From contig NZ_LMEE01000001.1 in the NCBI RefSeq assembly GCF_001425305.1, positions 143,192 through 207,191 on the forward strand: a stretch of 64,000 bases of DNA, in the 5' to 3' direction. Positions within the stretch are counted from its first letter, which is position 1. The number at the start of each line of letters is the position of its first letter. Below the pieces are notes generated by a model. That model worked only from the letters and a program-made list of their open reading frames with translations. It made no database searches and was not told where the DNA came from. This document shows, piece by piece, positions 27,382 to 36,987 of this stretch. The DNA is from Phenylobacterium sp. Root1290 (GTDB taxonomy: Bacteria; Pseudomonadota; Alphaproteobacteria; Caulobacterales; Caulobacteraceae). The position numbers and the translations under genes were made by a program.

Positions 27382-28929
27382 TCAGTGCTGACGATCGCCA
27401 GGCGCCGGAGCGCCGGGCATCGGAGCGACGGGTCCGGGAGGCGCGTCGGGCGACAGCTCCGGAACATCGATTATGCCGCGGCCCACGTGGCTCTTGCGGT
27501 AGCCGTAGAGGAAGTAGACCACCAGGCCGATCGCGGCCCAGCCCAGGAACAGGAGCTTGGTCTCGGTCGACAGGCTGAAGAACAGGTAGACGCAGCCCAC
27601 CGCCGCGAGCGGCGCGACGACCATGATCGCCGGCGTACGGAACGGACGCTTGCGGGTCGGATCGGTCCTGCGCAGCACCAAGACCGCGATCGCCACCATC
27701 GCGAACGCGAACAGCGTGCCCGAGTTGGAGATGTCGGCCAGGACGCCGACCGGGAAGAAGGCGGCGAACAGCGAGACAAACACGCCAGTGATGATGGTGA
27801 TGATGTGCGGCGTGTGGAAGGTCGGATGGACCTTCGACAGCACCGCCGGCAGCAGGCCGTCGCGGCTCATCACGAAGAAGATGCGGGTCTGGCCGAACAT
27901 CATCATCAGGATGACCGAGGGCAGGGCCAGACCGGCCGCGAGGCCGAGCAGGTTGCCGATCTGCGGCCAGCCGATGGAGCGCAGGGTCCAGGCCAGGGCT
28001 TCCTTCGAACAGACCACCTGCGAGTCCGCGAGGGTCTTGCAGGCGGCGGTCAGCTCGGGGCTGCCGGGGCGCAGGCCGACGCCGGCGGCGTCGGTGATCG
28101 GCTGGGCGCCGACGGTCCCGATGACGCCCGTGGCGACCAGGATGTAGAAGATGGTGCAGATGCCGAGCGAGCCGATCAGGCCGATGGGCATGTTGCGTTG
28201 CGGGTTCTTGGTCTCCTCGGCCGCGGTCGAGACCGCGTCGAAGCCGACATAGGCGAAGAAGATGGAGGCCGCCGCCGCCGAGACGCCGGCCATGCCGAGC
28301 GGAGCGAACGGGTGGAAGTTCTCCATGTTGATCACCGGCAGCGCCAGGACGATGAACAGCGACAGGGCCGCGACCTTCACGGCGACCAGGATGGCGTTCA
28401 CGGTCGCCGATTCCTTGGTGCCGATGACCAGCAGGCCTGTCACCGCCAGGGCGATGAGGGCGGCAGGCAGGTTGATGATCCCACCGTCCATCGGGCCCAG
28501 GACAAGCGCGCTGGGTATGTCGATGCTGAAGGCGTGCTCGATCAGCCCGACCACGTAGCCGGACCAGCCGACCGACACGGCGCCGGCGGCGACCGCGTAT
28601 TCCAGGATCAGCGCCCAGCCGACCATCCAGGCCAGCAGTTCGCCCATGACGGCGTAGCTATAGGTGTAGGCGGACCCCGAAACCGGGACCATCGAAGACA
28701 TTTCGGCGTAGCAGAGCGCGGCGACCGCGCAGACGAAACCAGCGATGATGAAGCTGGCGATCATGCCGGGGCCGGCTTTCTGCGCCGCCTCGGCGGTCAG
28801 AACGAAGATGCCCGTGCCGATGATGGCCCCGATCCCGAGCATGGTAAGCTGAAACGCGCCCAGCGACCGGTGCAGAGACTTTTTCTCTGCGGTCGCGAGA
28901 ATCGCGTCGAGCGATTTAACTCGCCACAT
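27382..28929 (-). CDS. APC-family amino-acid permease (CAT-type)
   Basis: 515 residues, about 12-14 membrane segments. Family motifs: LGIGAIIGTGIFVLTAEAA near residues 30-48 (substrate-binding helix 1), GSAYTYSYAVMGELLAWMVG, and FFAYVGFDAVSTAAEETKNP. These match cationic/neutral amino-acid transporters (YfnA/CAT family) that take up amino acids by proton coupling. The true start is ATG 28929 (MWRVKSLD), preceded by GGAGG; the 128 residues further upstream in the open frame are Ser/Arg-rich shadow. It is divergent from hrpB. A long extracellular loop with Cys residues lies near residues 275-310. Exact substrate unknown. Confidence 0.9.
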   Translation of the reverse strand: MWRVKSLDAILATAEKKSLHRSLGAFQLTMLGIGAIIGTGIFVLTAEAAQKAGPGMIASFIIAGFVCAVAALCYAEMSSMVPVSGSAYTYSYAVMGELLAWMVGWALILEYAVAAGAVSVGWSGYVVGLIEHAFSIDIPSALVLGPMDGGIINLPAALIALAVTGLLVIGTKESATVNAILVAVKVAALSLFIVLALPVINMENFHPFAPLGMAGVSAAAASIFFAYVGFDAVSTAAEETKNPQRNMPIGLIGSLGICTIFYILVATGVIGTVGAQPITDAAGVGLRPGSPELTAACKTLADSQVVCSKEALAWTLRSIGWPQIGNLLGLAAGLALPSVILMMMFGQTRIFFVMSRDGLLPAVLSKVHPTFHTPHIITIITGVFVSLFAAFFPVGVLADISNSGTLFAFAMVAIAVLVLRRTDPTRKRPFRTPAIMVVAPLAAVGCVYLFFSLSTETKLLFLGWAAIGLVVYFLYGYRKSHVGRGIIDVPELSPDAPPGPVAPMPGAPAPGDRQH

Positions 28930-29107
28930 ATTTCCTCCAGGAGAATCCGTGCGGCCCCCGCCGCTCGGTCTTGCATTTGGCGCTACGTGGCCCCTTCGGA
29001 ACCTTGCGGTCAAGCGCCAAGCCGTCGCCAGCCGATTGCGCGAAACCCGGCGCCTGCGCGATGAGCGGCCGCCTTGGCCTGAAGAGCAGGCGCGGCTAGA
29101 CCACGGC

Positions 29108-31543
29108 ATGCTTCCGGTTGAGGAAATTTTGCCCGCTCTGCAGGCCGCGCTCGCCGAGCGGACGTCGGCGGTGCTGGTGGCGCCGCCCGGCGCGGGGAAG
29201 ACGACCCTGGTCCCCCTGCGGCTGCTGGATGCGCCCTGGCTGGCGGGCCGCAAGATCGTGATGCTGGAGCCGCGGCGGTTGGCGGCGCGCGCCGCGGCCG
29301 AGCGCATGGCCAAGACCCTGGGCGAAAAGGTCGGCGAAACAGTCGGTTATCGCGTCCGTATGCAGTCGAGGATCTCGGCCCGCACGCGCATCGAGGTGGT
29401 CACCGAAGGCGTGTTCAGCCGGATGATCCTGGCCGATCCGAGCCTGGAGGGGCTGGGCGCGGTCATCTTCGACGAGTTCCACGAGCGCAGCCTGGACGCC
29501 GATCTGGGCCTGGCCTTGGCTCGCGATGCGCAGGGCGTGCTGCGTGAGGACCTGCGCATCCTGGTGATGTCGGCGACCCTGGACGGGGCGGCGGTGGCGC
29601 GGTTGCTGGACGAAGCGCCGGTCATCGAGAGCCAGGGCCGCGCGTTTCCTGTGGATACTCGCTACCTCGGACGCGACGAGCGGCTGCGGCTGGAGGATCG
29701 GACTGTGCGCGCCGTGGAGCGGGCGCTGGCCGAGGAAACCGGAAGCATCCTGGTGTTCCTGCCGGGCCAGGGGGAGATCCGCCGCACCGCTGAACTGCTG
29801 GCCGAGCGGGTGCGCCGATCCGACGTGCGGATCGCCCCGCTCTATGGCGCACTGGACCCGGCCGAGCAGGACGCGGCGATATCTCCGGCCCCGCCAGGCG
29901 TGCGCAAGGTGGTGCTGGCCACATCCATCGCCGAGACCAGCCTGACGATCGAGGGCGTGCGGGTGGTGATCGACTGCGGCCTGGCCCGCGTGCCGCGCTT
30001 CGATCCAGCCAGCGGCCTGACGCGGCTGGCGACCGTGAGGGTGAGCCGCGCGGCGGCGGACCAGCGACGCGGCCGCGCGGGACGCACCGAGCCGGGCGTC
30101 GCCTATCGCCTGTGGGACGAAGCCGAGACGCGGGCGCTGCCGGCGTTCGCTGACCCGGAGATCCTGGACGCTGAGCTGTCGGGCTTGGCGCTGGACCTGG
30201 CGCGGTGGGGCGCGCGCGATCCGAAGGACCTGGCCTTCCTCGATCCCCCGCCGGCCGCGGCGTTCAACGAGGCGCGGGCGCTGCTGCGGCGGTTGGAGGC
30301 GCTGAGCGAGGACGGCGTGCTGACCGCGCACGGTGAGGCGCTGAGCGAGTTCCCGCTGGCGCCGCGGCTGGCGCACATGGTGCTGAAGGCGGGCGCCACT
30401 GGCCAGGCCGGGCGCGCGGCGCAGATCGCCGCTCTGGTGACCGAGCGCGGCCTGGGCGGGCGCGACGCCGATCTGCGCCACAGGCTCGAGGTGCTGGCGC
30501 GCGACCGCTCGCCGAGGGCCCGGGATGCGCGGACCTTGGCCGAGCGCTGGGCCTCGCTGGCCGGCAAGCCGGGAAGGGGCGAGGCGCTGGACGACGGGCT
30601 GCTGCTGGCCTTCGCCTATCCGGAACGGGTGGCCAAGGCGCGTGGCGGGACCGGCGAGTTCCAGTTGGTCAGCGGCCGGGGCGCGTTTGTCGAACCCACC
30701 GACGCCCTGGCTCGTGAGAAGTGGCTGGCGATCGCCGAGATGGGCGGCGGCGACCGGCGCGATCGCATCCTGCTGGCCGCGCCGGTCGACGAGGCCGAGC
30801 TGGTCCTGGCGTTCAAGGACCAGCTGGAGATCGAAGACCGGCTGGAGGAGAGCGGCGGCGGACGGCTGCGCGCCAAGCGGCTGACGCGGCTGGGTCGCAT
30901 CGCCGTGCGCGAGGAGATCGACGAGAACCCCGACCCGGCGCTGGTCGGGCAGGCCCTGGCCAATCGCGCGCGCGCCGAGGGGCTGGCGAAGTTGCCGTGG
31001 GGCGAGGCGATCCGGTCGTTCCGCGAGCGCGGCGCCTTCCTGCGGGCCCAGGGTCAGGATTGGCCCGATCTCAGCGACGAGGCGCTGGTGGCGAAGATCG
31101 ACGACTGGCTGACGCCGCTGTTGTCAGGGGTGCGGTCGCTGGCGGCGCTGAAGCCGGATGCGCTGGACGGGGCGGTGAGGGCGCTGGTGCCCTGGGAGCT
31201 GCAGCGCAAGCTGGAGGCCTCCGCGCCCGCGCGCTGGAGCGCGCCGACCGGCAACAGTTTCGCCATCGACTACGCGGCCGACGGCGGGCCGCGCGTGGAT
31301 GTCCGGGTGCAGGAGGTGTTCGGCCTGAAGGAGCATCCGCGGGTGGCCGGCGTGCCGATCACCCTGTCGCTGCTGTCTCCGGGCCATCGTCCGATCCAGA
31401 CGACCAAGGACCTGCCGGGCTTCTGGGGCGGCTCCTGGCGGGACGTGCGCTCCGACATGCGCGGGCGCTATCCCAAGCACGTTTGGCCCGAGGACCCGGC
31501 CAACACCGCGCCGACCGCGCGGGCCAAGCCGAGGGGAACCTAG
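29108..31543 (+). CDS. hrpB: ATP-dependent RNA helicase HrpB
   Basis: 811 residues, DEAH-box helicase. Motif I APPGAGKTTLVPLRLL, motif II IFDEFHERSLDAD, motif III MSATLDG, motif VI QRRGRAGRTEPGVAYRLW, then the helicase-associated domains and the HrpB-specific C-terminus (VFGLKEHPRVAGVPITLSLL, PIQTTKDLPGFWGGSW, YPKHVWPEDP). Length equals the family's usual ~810-820. I start at ATG 29108 (MLPVEEILPAL), as in the family, though the ribosome site is weak; the 53 residues upstream are unlike it. The last codon overlaps the end of the MarR-GNAT gene. Confidence 0.92.
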   Translation: MLPVEEILPALQAALAERTSAVLVAPPGAGKTTLVPLRLLDAPWLAGRKIVMLEPRRLAARAAAERMAKTLGEKVGETVGYRVRMQSRISARTRIEVVTEGVFSRMILADPSLEGLGAVIFDEFHERSLDADLGLALARDAQGVLREDLRILVMSATLDGAAVARLLDEAPVIESQGRAFPVDTRYLGRDERLRLEDRTVRAVERALAEETGSILVFLPGQGEIRRTAELLAERVRRSDVRIAPLYGALDPAEQDAAISPAPPGVRKVVLATSIAETSLTIEGVRVVIDCGLARVPRFDPASGLTRLATVRVSRAAADQRRGRAGRTEPGVAYRLWDEAETRALPAFADPEILDAELSGLALDLARWGARDPKDLAFLDPPPAAAFNEARALLRRLEALSEDGVLTAHGEALSEFPLAPRLAHMVLKAGATGQAGRAAQIAALVTERGLGGRDADLRHRLEVLARDRSPRARDARTLAERWASLAGKPGRGEALDDGLLLAFAYPERVAKARGGTGEFQLVSGRGAFVEPTDALAREKWLAIAEMGGGDRRDRILLAAPVDEAELVLAFKDQLEIEDRLEESGGGRLRAKRLTRLGRIAVREEIDENPDPALVGQALANRARAEGLAKLPWGEAIRSFRERGAFLRAQGQDWPDLSDEALVAKIDDWLTPLLSGVRSLAALKPDALDGAVRALVPWELQRKLEASAPARWSAPTGNSFAIDYAADGGPRVDVRVQEVFGLKEHPRVAGVPITLSLLSPGHRPIQTTKDLPGFWGGSWRDVRSDMRGRYPKHVWPEDPANTAPTARAKPRGT

Positions 31544-32490
31544 GCTCGAAAGCGCATGGCGACGTCGCAACGCTCGTAGCGTGCGCCGAAGAGCTGCATC
31601 ACCTCGGCGTCGTGCTCGAAGCCCAGCTTTTCATAGAGGTGGATGGCCGGGCCGCACTTGGTGTTGGTCAGCAGGTAGAGCTGGTCGGCGGCGCCCATGG
31701 CGCGGGCGCGCTCGATCGCCTTGGCGAGCAGGAACTCGCCCACCTTGCGTCCACGGGCGGACTTCGACACGCCCATCTTGGTCAGTTCGTACCAGCCGTC
31801 CTTGGCCTTCATGATCGCGCAGGTCCCGACGACGCCGAGGCCTGCAGCTTCGGCGAACAGGATCGCGCCGTCCTGGTCGACGATGCGCGCACGGGGGTTC
31901 GACATCAGGTCGATGTCGTTGGCCTCCAGCGAGAACATCTCTTCGATCCACTCGGCGTTGATCGCATAGAAGGCCTCGGCCAACTCGTCGGAGAAGTCGC
32001 GAACGGCCATGTCGGGGGCCAGGGTCCGTTCTGTGAGCGAGCGGCGGTCGAGCGCGGCTTCGATCTTGCCGATCACATCCATGAGTTCCTGATCGCGGCC
32101 GTCGCAGAGGGCGATGGCGGCGGCCTCGACCCGGGGCCAGAGGTCCTGTTCCAGGCGGTCCATCAGGGCTTCGCCGGCCGGGGTGAGCGACAACAGCTTC
32201 TGCCGCTGGTCGCGGACGTCCTTGCTGACCTCGACCAGGCCTTGCTCGATGAGCGCCTGCAGGGCGCGGGTGGCGGTCGGCTGGCTGATGCGCAGGTGCT
32301 GGGCGATGGCGCCGACGGTGCGGGGGCCTTCACGGCGGAGCACGGCGAGAAGCGGCTGCTGAGCGGGCTGAACCGGCAGGTCCATGGCCTGCAGGATCGC
32401 GCCGGCTTCGGTCTGCAGGCGGTCGCCCAGGCGCTTCAGGCGGCTGCCCAGGAACATGACGCCAAGATCGGAAAGGGTGTCGGAAGTCAT
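31540..32490 (-). CDS. MarR-type HTH fused to GNAT acetyltransferase
   Basis: 316 residues. Residues 1-150 are a MarR winged helix-turn-helix (VGAIAQHLRISQPTATRALQAL, then EQGLVEVSKDVRDQRQKLLSLT). Residues ~165-316 are a GNAT N-acetyltransferase (TKMGVSKSARGRKVGEFLLAKA for acetyl-CoA binding, LYLLTNTKCGPAIHLYEKLGF). This known two-domain architecture joins a DNA-binding regulator to an acetyltransferase. A perfect 7-base inverted repeat lies in the promoter region (32514-32537), suggesting autoregulation. It ends in a convergent 4-base overlap with hrpB. Substrate unknown. Confidence 0.9.
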   Translation of the reverse strand: MTSDTLSDLGVMFLGSRLKRLGDRLQTEAGAILQAMDLPVQPAQQPLLAVLRREGPRTVGAIAQHLRISQPTATRALQALIEQGLVEVSKDVRDQRQKLLSLTPAGEALMDRLEQDLWPRVEAAAIALCDGRDQELMDVIGKIEAALDRRSLTERTLAPDMAVRDFSDELAEAFYAINAEWIEEMFSLEANDIDLMSNPRARIVDQDGAILFAEAAGLGVVGTCAIMKAKDGWYELTKMGVSKSARGRKVGEFLLAKAIERARAMGAADQLYLLTNTKCGPAIHLYEKLGFEHDAEVMQLFGARYERCDVAMRFRA

Positions 32491-32513
32491 CTCGCTCGTC
32501 CGCGATGAAGAAT

Positions 32514-32537
32514 ATAGCTAGATATATACATAGCTAT
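32514..32537. promoter_or_regulatory. Palindromic operator candidate for the MarR-GNAT gene
   Basis: ATAGCTA (32514-32520), 10-base AT-rich spacer GATATATACA, TAGCTAT (32531-32537). Perfect dyad in an AT-rich stretch 24-47 bases before the MarR-GNAT ATG. Dyads of this size suit MarR dimers; binding is inferred. Confidence 0.6.
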
Positions 32538-32588
32538 GGAAATTGCCGTCAAGACGACCTTAGAGCGCGGATGGCCCGGAAAATGGGG

Positions 32589-33374
32589 TCAGGTGGCGGC
32601 GTAGATCATGATGCCGGTGGCGACCGACAGATTCAGGCTGTCGGCCCGGCCGCGCATGGGGATCTTGACGTTGACGTCGCAGAGCGCGGCCATTTCGGGC
32701 GTCAGGCCCTGCTGCTCGTTGCCCATCAGGATCATGGCCGGCTTGGCGTAGGTCGCCTGGCGATGGTCGACATCGGCGCTCAGCAGGGTGCCGACCACAG
32801 AGCCCGGCCACGACGAGCGCCAGCCGGCGAACTCGGCCTCGGTCGCCTTGACGATCGGGACCGCGAAGATCGAGCCCATGGTGGCGCGGACGGCCTCGAC
32901 CGAGAAGGGATCGCAGCACTCGCCGACCAGGATCACCGCGCCGCAGCCGGCGGCGTCGGCGGTGCGTACGATCGTGCCGAGGTTGCCGGGGTCGCGCACT
33001 CTGTGCAGGGCCACGAAGCAGGGCGCGGCGCCCGGATCGAGGGCGGTCAGAGGGGCGTAGGTCTGGGCGAAGACGGCGACGACGGCCTGGGGGTTATCGC
33101 GGCGCGAGACCTTGGCCAGGATGTCCTGGGTGACCTCGATCACCTCACCGCGGGCGACCAGGGTCGCCTGGATGGCGCGCTTGAGCAGCGGATGGCCCTC
33201 GGCGTCCTTGCCGTACATCAGGGTGCGGGGCGCATGGCCGAGTTCGACCGCCTCGGTGACGATCTTGAGCCCCTCGGCGACGAACAGGCCCGACTGATCG
33301 CGCTCTTTGCGCAGATGCAGCCCGCGGACGGCCTTGACGGTCGGGTTGGTCAGCGAGGTGACGACGCGGCTCAT
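32589..33374 (-). CDS. SpoU/TrmH-family RNA 2'-O-methyltransferase
   Basis: 261 residues. The N-terminal substrate-binding part (TNPTVKAVRGLHLRKERDQS) is followed by the SpoU knot with its motifs: ALHRVRDPGNLGTIVRTADA (motif 1, catalytic Arg), ILMGNEQQGL (motif 2) and VKIPMRGRADSLNLSVAT (motif 3). It should methylate 2'-OH of a ribosomal or transfer RNA using SAM; the target is not readable. ATG 33374 overlaps the stop of the following reverse-strand methyltransferase gene (ATGA), so these two RNA-modifying genes are coupled. Confidence 0.9.
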   Translation of the reverse strand: MSRVVTSLTNPTVKAVRGLHLRKERDQSGLFVAEGLKIVTEAVELGHAPRTLMYGKDAEGHPLLKRAIQATLVARGEVIEVTQDILAKVSRRDNPQAVVAVFAQTYAPLTALDPGAAPCFVALHRVRDPGNLGTIVRTADAAGCGAVILVGECCDPFSVEAVRATMGSIFAVPIVKATEAEFAGWRSSWPGSVVGTLLSADVDHRQATYAKPAMILMGNEQQGLTPEMAALCDVNVKIPMRGRADSLNLSVATGIMIYAAT

Positions 33375-34273
33375 GCCGACCACCGGCCATAGAAGGACAT
33401 GCCGATCTGACGTTCGCCCGCGTCCTCGACCAAGGTCAGTTCGCCCCAGTCGATGGTCCCGCCGCGGCCAGCCAGCTTGGCGGAGCAAAGCGAGGACAGG
33501 GCCGCGCCGGAGATCCGCTCGGCGTAGGCGTTGAGCAGCAGGAAGGAGGCGTCTTCCCCGAGAAGCTCAGCGCACAGGGCCGAAAGCTCCGGCAGGTCCT
33601 CGAACAGCCGCCAGACCTCGCCGTCCGGCCCGCGTCCATATTTCGGCGGGTCGAGGATGATGCCGTCGTAGCGCGATCCGCGGCGCACCTCGCGCTGGAC
33701 GTAGCGGCGGGCGTCTTCGCAGATCCAGCGGATGGGGCGGTCTTCCATGCCTGAAAGCGCCGCGTTCTCGCGCGCCCAGGCGATGGCCTTCTTGGAGGCG
33801 TCGACGTGGGTCACGTGAGCGCCGGCGGCGGCGCAGACTAGGCTGGCGACGCCGGTGTAGCCGAACAGGTTGAGGATGCGGGGCTGGCCGGGCAGGGCGC
33901 GCACGCGTTGGTCCAGCCAGGCCCAGTTGGCGGCCTGCTCCGGGAAGAACGCCAGGTGACGGAAGGCGGTGAAGCGCGCGTGGTAGCGGACGTCGCCCCA
34001 GGCCATCGGCCAGCTTTCCTTGGGCTTGCCGCGGAAGCGCCACTTGCCGGCGTCCTCCTCGTCCGAAGGATCGAAGACCGCGTCCGCCTTGTCCCAGACG
34101 TTCTGCGGCAGGCGCGGATCCCACATCGCCTGCGGCTCGGGGCGCACGACGGTGTAGGGGCCGTAGCGCTCAAGCTTGCGGCCGCCGCCGCTGTCCAGCA
34201 GGGCGTAGTCGGCCCAGCCGGTGGTGCGCATGGCGCCGGGCAGTTCGGCGACGACAGGGGCGGTCTTGGTCAT
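33371..34273 (-). CDS. Class I SAM-dependent rRNA methyltransferase
   Basis: 300 residues with the class I methyltransferase fold: ILNLFGYTGVASLVCAAAGAHVTHVD is the SAM-binding strand-loop region, ARENAALSG follows, and LDPPKYGRG is the catalytic-loop (D/N-PP-x) motif of RlmI/RlmK-type large ribosomal RNA methyltransferases. A cysteine- or adenine-directed mechanism cannot be decided by eye. The first ATG at 34273 fits the N-terminus. It is upstream of and coupled to the SpoU gene, forming a two-gene RNA modification operon. Confidence 0.85.
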   Translation of the reverse strand: MTKTAPVVAELPGAMRTTGWADYALLDSGGGRKLERYGPYTVVRPEPQAMWDPRLPQNVWDKADAVFDPSDEEDAGKWRFRGKPKESWPMAWGDVRYHARFTAFRHLAFFPEQAANWAWLDQRVRALPGQPRILNLFGYTGVASLVCAAAGAHVTHVDASKKAIAWARENAALSGMEDRPIRWICEDARRYVQREVRRGSRYDGIILDPPKYGRGPDGEVWRLFEDLPELSALCAELLGEDASFLLLNAYAERISGAALSSLCSAKLAGRGGTIDWGELTLVEDAGERQIGMSFYGRWSA

Positions 34274-34322
34274 GGCCGCCCACTAGCCGGTTCGCGGCCC
34301 GCAGGTCCAGTCCTGCGAGGTC

Positions 34323-34544
34323 TTAGCGCCCTTGCAGGGCGGCTTCCGTGCCCTCGATCTCTTCGCGGATCCAGTCGTGGCCATTGGCCGAGAGCACGCC
34401 GTCGAGGGCGGCCATGTGGACCGAAAGGCGTTCGCGAATTTCGGGATCGACATCGCTGCGGGTCGCCATCCACTTGGCGACGAGGTGAAGTCCGAAGGCG
34501 CTATGCAGCGCCAGGCGTTGCAGTTGGTCGTCGGGCAGTCTCAT
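34323..34544 (-). CDS. Small helical protein, unknown function
   Basis: 73 residues starting MRLPDDQLQRLALHSAFGLH, predominantly helical and acidic-basic mixed, no membrane segment. ATG 34544 follows GAGGGAG at good spacing; an upstream ATG would give 14 less likely residues. I recognise no family. It precedes the RNA methyltransferase pair on the same strand with a 49-base gap, so cotranscription is possible. Confidence 0.62.
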   Translation of the reverse strand: MRLPDDQLQRLALHSAFGLHLVAKWMATRSDVDPEIRERLSVHMAALDGVLSANGHDWIREEIEGTEAALQGR

Positions 34545-34809
34545 GTCCGCTCCCTCATCCATTCGGCGTTCCACCGGCGCGCGCATTCGAGCGCCACGGC
34601 GGAGTTTGCCCAGGGGAAACGCCCGAGCCGGCGAAACGCTGCGGCGCGCTTGCGTGGGCGGCGATCGGCGGGGTGAGCCCGTGATTTGAGAAAGCTTCCG
34701 CTAGGGCGCCCTTACGCCTTGGAATTGTCAGGCCTTTTCATTAGTCCAGGCTTGCAACCTCGGTAGTTTTGGTTTCCGTTTGTTACAGGACGGACTCGGA
34801 AGGAATGCT

Positions 34810-35445
34810 GTGAACATCGCAGTGACGACACGGCGCTCAGCCCGGAAGCCCAAGGGCGACGGCCACCTCCGCAGGGCGGAGATCCTGGAGGCCGCCGAGC
34901 GTATCTTCGTGGCCGAAGGCTATGAGGGCGCAACGATCCGTAAGATCGCGGATGAAGTCGGGGTGTCGTCGACGGCGCTCTACATGCACTTCCCCGACAA
35001 GAGCTGCATTCTGCTGGAGATCTGCCAGGGCACGATCCGCCAGCTTCTGGAGCGGAACGCCGAGATCGCCGCCAAGCCGATGGACGCGACCAATCGCGTC
35101 AAGCTGATGCTCGACGCCTACATGCGCTGGGGGTTGGCGCATCCGAACGCCTACGAACTGGTGTTCTGCAACGCCGCCCGGCTGATCGCGGTGATCGGCG
35201 AGGAGCCGACGACGGCCGACCTGGGCGACCAGTGCTATCAGGTCTTCTCCGGCGTGGTGCGCGAGATCGCCGCCGACGGCCGCCTGCGCACCGGCACCGC
35301 CGACAGCGCCGCCCAGGCGCTGTGGACGTCCTGCCACGGGCTGGTCAGCATGATGATCGCGCGTCCGAAGTTTGAGTGGGCGCCGACCGACGAGCTGATC
35401 CAGGTCACGCTCGAGGGCCTGATGCACGGGCTGGTGGCCGACTAG
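34810..35445 (+). CDS. TetR-family regulator (A)
   Basis: 211 residues. HTH near residues 25-70: ILEAAERIFVAEGYEGATIRKIADEVGVSSTALYMHFPDKSCIL. The C-terminal ligand domain contains MRWGLAHPNAYELVFCNAA, typical of TetR_C_33/WHG-type regulators. I choose GTG 34810 because GGAAGGA precedes it; a TTG at 34780 has no such site. Upstream, 265 bases lack genes and are moderately AT-rich, a likely regulated promoter. It precedes the DUF1254 lipoprotein gene and may control it. Confidence 0.85.
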   Translation: MNIAVTTRRSARKPKGDGHLRRAEILEAAERIFVAEGYEGATIRKIADEVGVSSTALYMHFPDKSCILLEICQGTIRQLLERNAEIAAKPMDATNRVKLMLDAYMRWGLAHPNAYELVFCNAARLIAVIGEEPTTADLGDQCYQVFSGVVREIAADGRLRTGTADSAAQALWTSCHGLVSMMIARPKFEWAPTDELIQVTLEGLMHGLVAD

Positions 35446-35543
35446 GCGATCCAGCGCTCTATGGCGCGTCCTCGGGGTTCGCCCTGATTACGTGGGCGCG
35501 GCAGGGCAGGCGAGTGTGGAGACCCGTTCGACGAGGTCTCCCT

Positions 35544-36983
35544 ATGCCTGCTTCCCCCATCGCTTTTCCAATGCATACCCGTCGCTGGCTGTTGGGCTCT
35601 GCGGTCCTGGTCGGCGGCGTCTCGGTGCTTGGCGTTCTGGCTGCGTGTGACCGCAAGGCGGTTGAACCGGCCGGGAAGGCTGCGCCCGAGGATCTGAGGG
35701 CGATCGCCAAGGAGGCGTGGATCTACGCCTATCCGGGGCTGATGAACTACCAGACCCTGGTCACCCAGACGCAGGATCCGAACAACCCGGCCTATGCCGG
35801 CTTTGGCAAGTTCCGCCACTACAGCCAGTTCTTCACGCCCGCCAACAAGGACATCGTTACGCCCAACAACGACACGCCCTATTCATGGGCGTGGCTGGAC
35901 CTGCGGGCCGAGCCGTGGGTGCTGAGCGTGCCGGCCGCCCCGCAAGGCCGCTACTACGTCCATCAGTTCATGGACCTCTTCACCCAGATCTTCGGCTATG
36001 TCGGCGTGCGGGCGACGGGGCGCGATGCGGGCAGCTACCTGATCGCCGGTCCCGCCTGGACCGGTCCGACGCCGCGCGGGATCAACGGCGTGCTGAGGTC
36101 CGAGAGCGACCTGGTCGTCAACCTGGCCCGCACGAGCATGTCAGGGCCGCAGGACGCCGCGGCGCTGCGGGCGTTCCAGGCGCAGTACAAGCTGGAGCCG
36201 CTCTCGACCTTCGCCAAGACTGCGCCGCCGCCGCCGGCCCCGCCGATCAACTTCCCGCCCTGGGACAAGGCCAAGGCGCTGGGGCCGGACTTCGTCGGCT
36301 ACCTCAATTTCCTGCTGCAGTTCAGCCAGCCGACGCCGGCCGCGGAGATGGAGTTGATGGCGCGCTTCGCCAAGGTCGGCGTGGGCCCCGGCAAGCCGTT
36401 CGATCTCGCCGGCCAGACCCCCGATGTACGCGAGGCGATCGTGGGCGGGGCGAAGGACGGGGCCGCGGTCCTTGAGGCGGAGATCGCCAAGACCACCAGC
36501 TCGATCGGCCTGTTCGGTTCGCGAGACCAACTGGGGTCCGACTACATCATGAAGCGCGCGGTGGCCGCGGCCATGGGCATCTACGGCAATGCGGCCGAGG
36601 AGGCGGTCTATGTCGGCACGATGCGGGACGCCAGCGGCGCGCCGCTGGACGGCGCGAACCGCTACGAGGTCCACCTGACCAAGGCGCAGCTGCCGCCAGC
36701 GGCGTATTTCTGGTCGGTGACCATGTACAACCTGCCAGATCGGCTGCTGGTCGAGAACCCGATCCGTCGGTACTCGCTGGGCGACCGCAGCGACCTGAAG
36801 TTCGCGCCCGACGGGTCGCTGACCCTCTATGTGCAGGCGACGTCGCCCGGCCCGGACAAGGAATCCAACTGGTTGCCCAGCCCGGCCAAGGGCCCGTTCA
36901 ACGTCGTCTTCCGGCTCTATGGCCCCTCATCGGAGGCGCAGCAGGGCAAGTGGCCGCCGCCGGCGCTGACCAAGGTCGGGTAG
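35544..36983 (+). CDS. DUF1254/DUF1214 lipoprotein
   Basis: 479 residues. The N-terminus has a basic Tat-like stretch (HTRRWLLGS), a hydrophobic core and a lipobox LAAC with Cys35, so the protein is probably a lipoprotein. DUF1254 follows (AWIYAYPGLMNYQTLV, NNDTPYSWAWLDLRAEPWVLSVP, RYYVHQFMDLFTQIFGYVG). The C-terminal DUF1214 includes AAYFWSVTMYNLPDRLLVENP and YVQATSPG. Proteins with this pair are widespread in alphaproteobacteria but functionally undefined. ATG 35544; a longer open frame upstream overlaps the TetR gene and is not a credible start. Convergent with the next TetR gene, 4 bases apart. Confidence 0.88.
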   Translation: MPASPIAFPMHTRRWLLGSAVLVGGVSVLGVLAACDRKAVEPAGKAAPEDLRAIAKEAWIYAYPGLMNYQTLVTQTQDPNNPAYAGFGKFRHYSQFFTPANKDIVTPNNDTPYSWAWLDLRAEPWVLSVPAAPQGRYYVHQFMDLFTQIFGYVGVRATGRDAGSYLIAGPAWTGPTPRGINGVLRSESDLVVNLARTSMSGPQDAAALRAFQAQYKLEPLSTFAKTAPPPPAPPINFPPWDKAKALGPDFVGYLNFLLQFSQPTPAAEMELMARFAKVGVGPGKPFDLAGQTPDVREAIVGGAKDGAAVLEAEIAKTTSSIGLFGSRDQLGSDYIMKRAVAAAMGIYGNAAEEAVYVGTMRDASGAPLDGANRYEVHLTKAQLPPAAYFWSVTMYNLPDRLLVENPIRRYSLGDRSDLKFAPDGSLTLYVQATSPGPDKESNWLPSPAKGPFNVVFRLYGPSSEAQQGKWPPPALTKVG

Positions 36984-36987
36984 GGGA

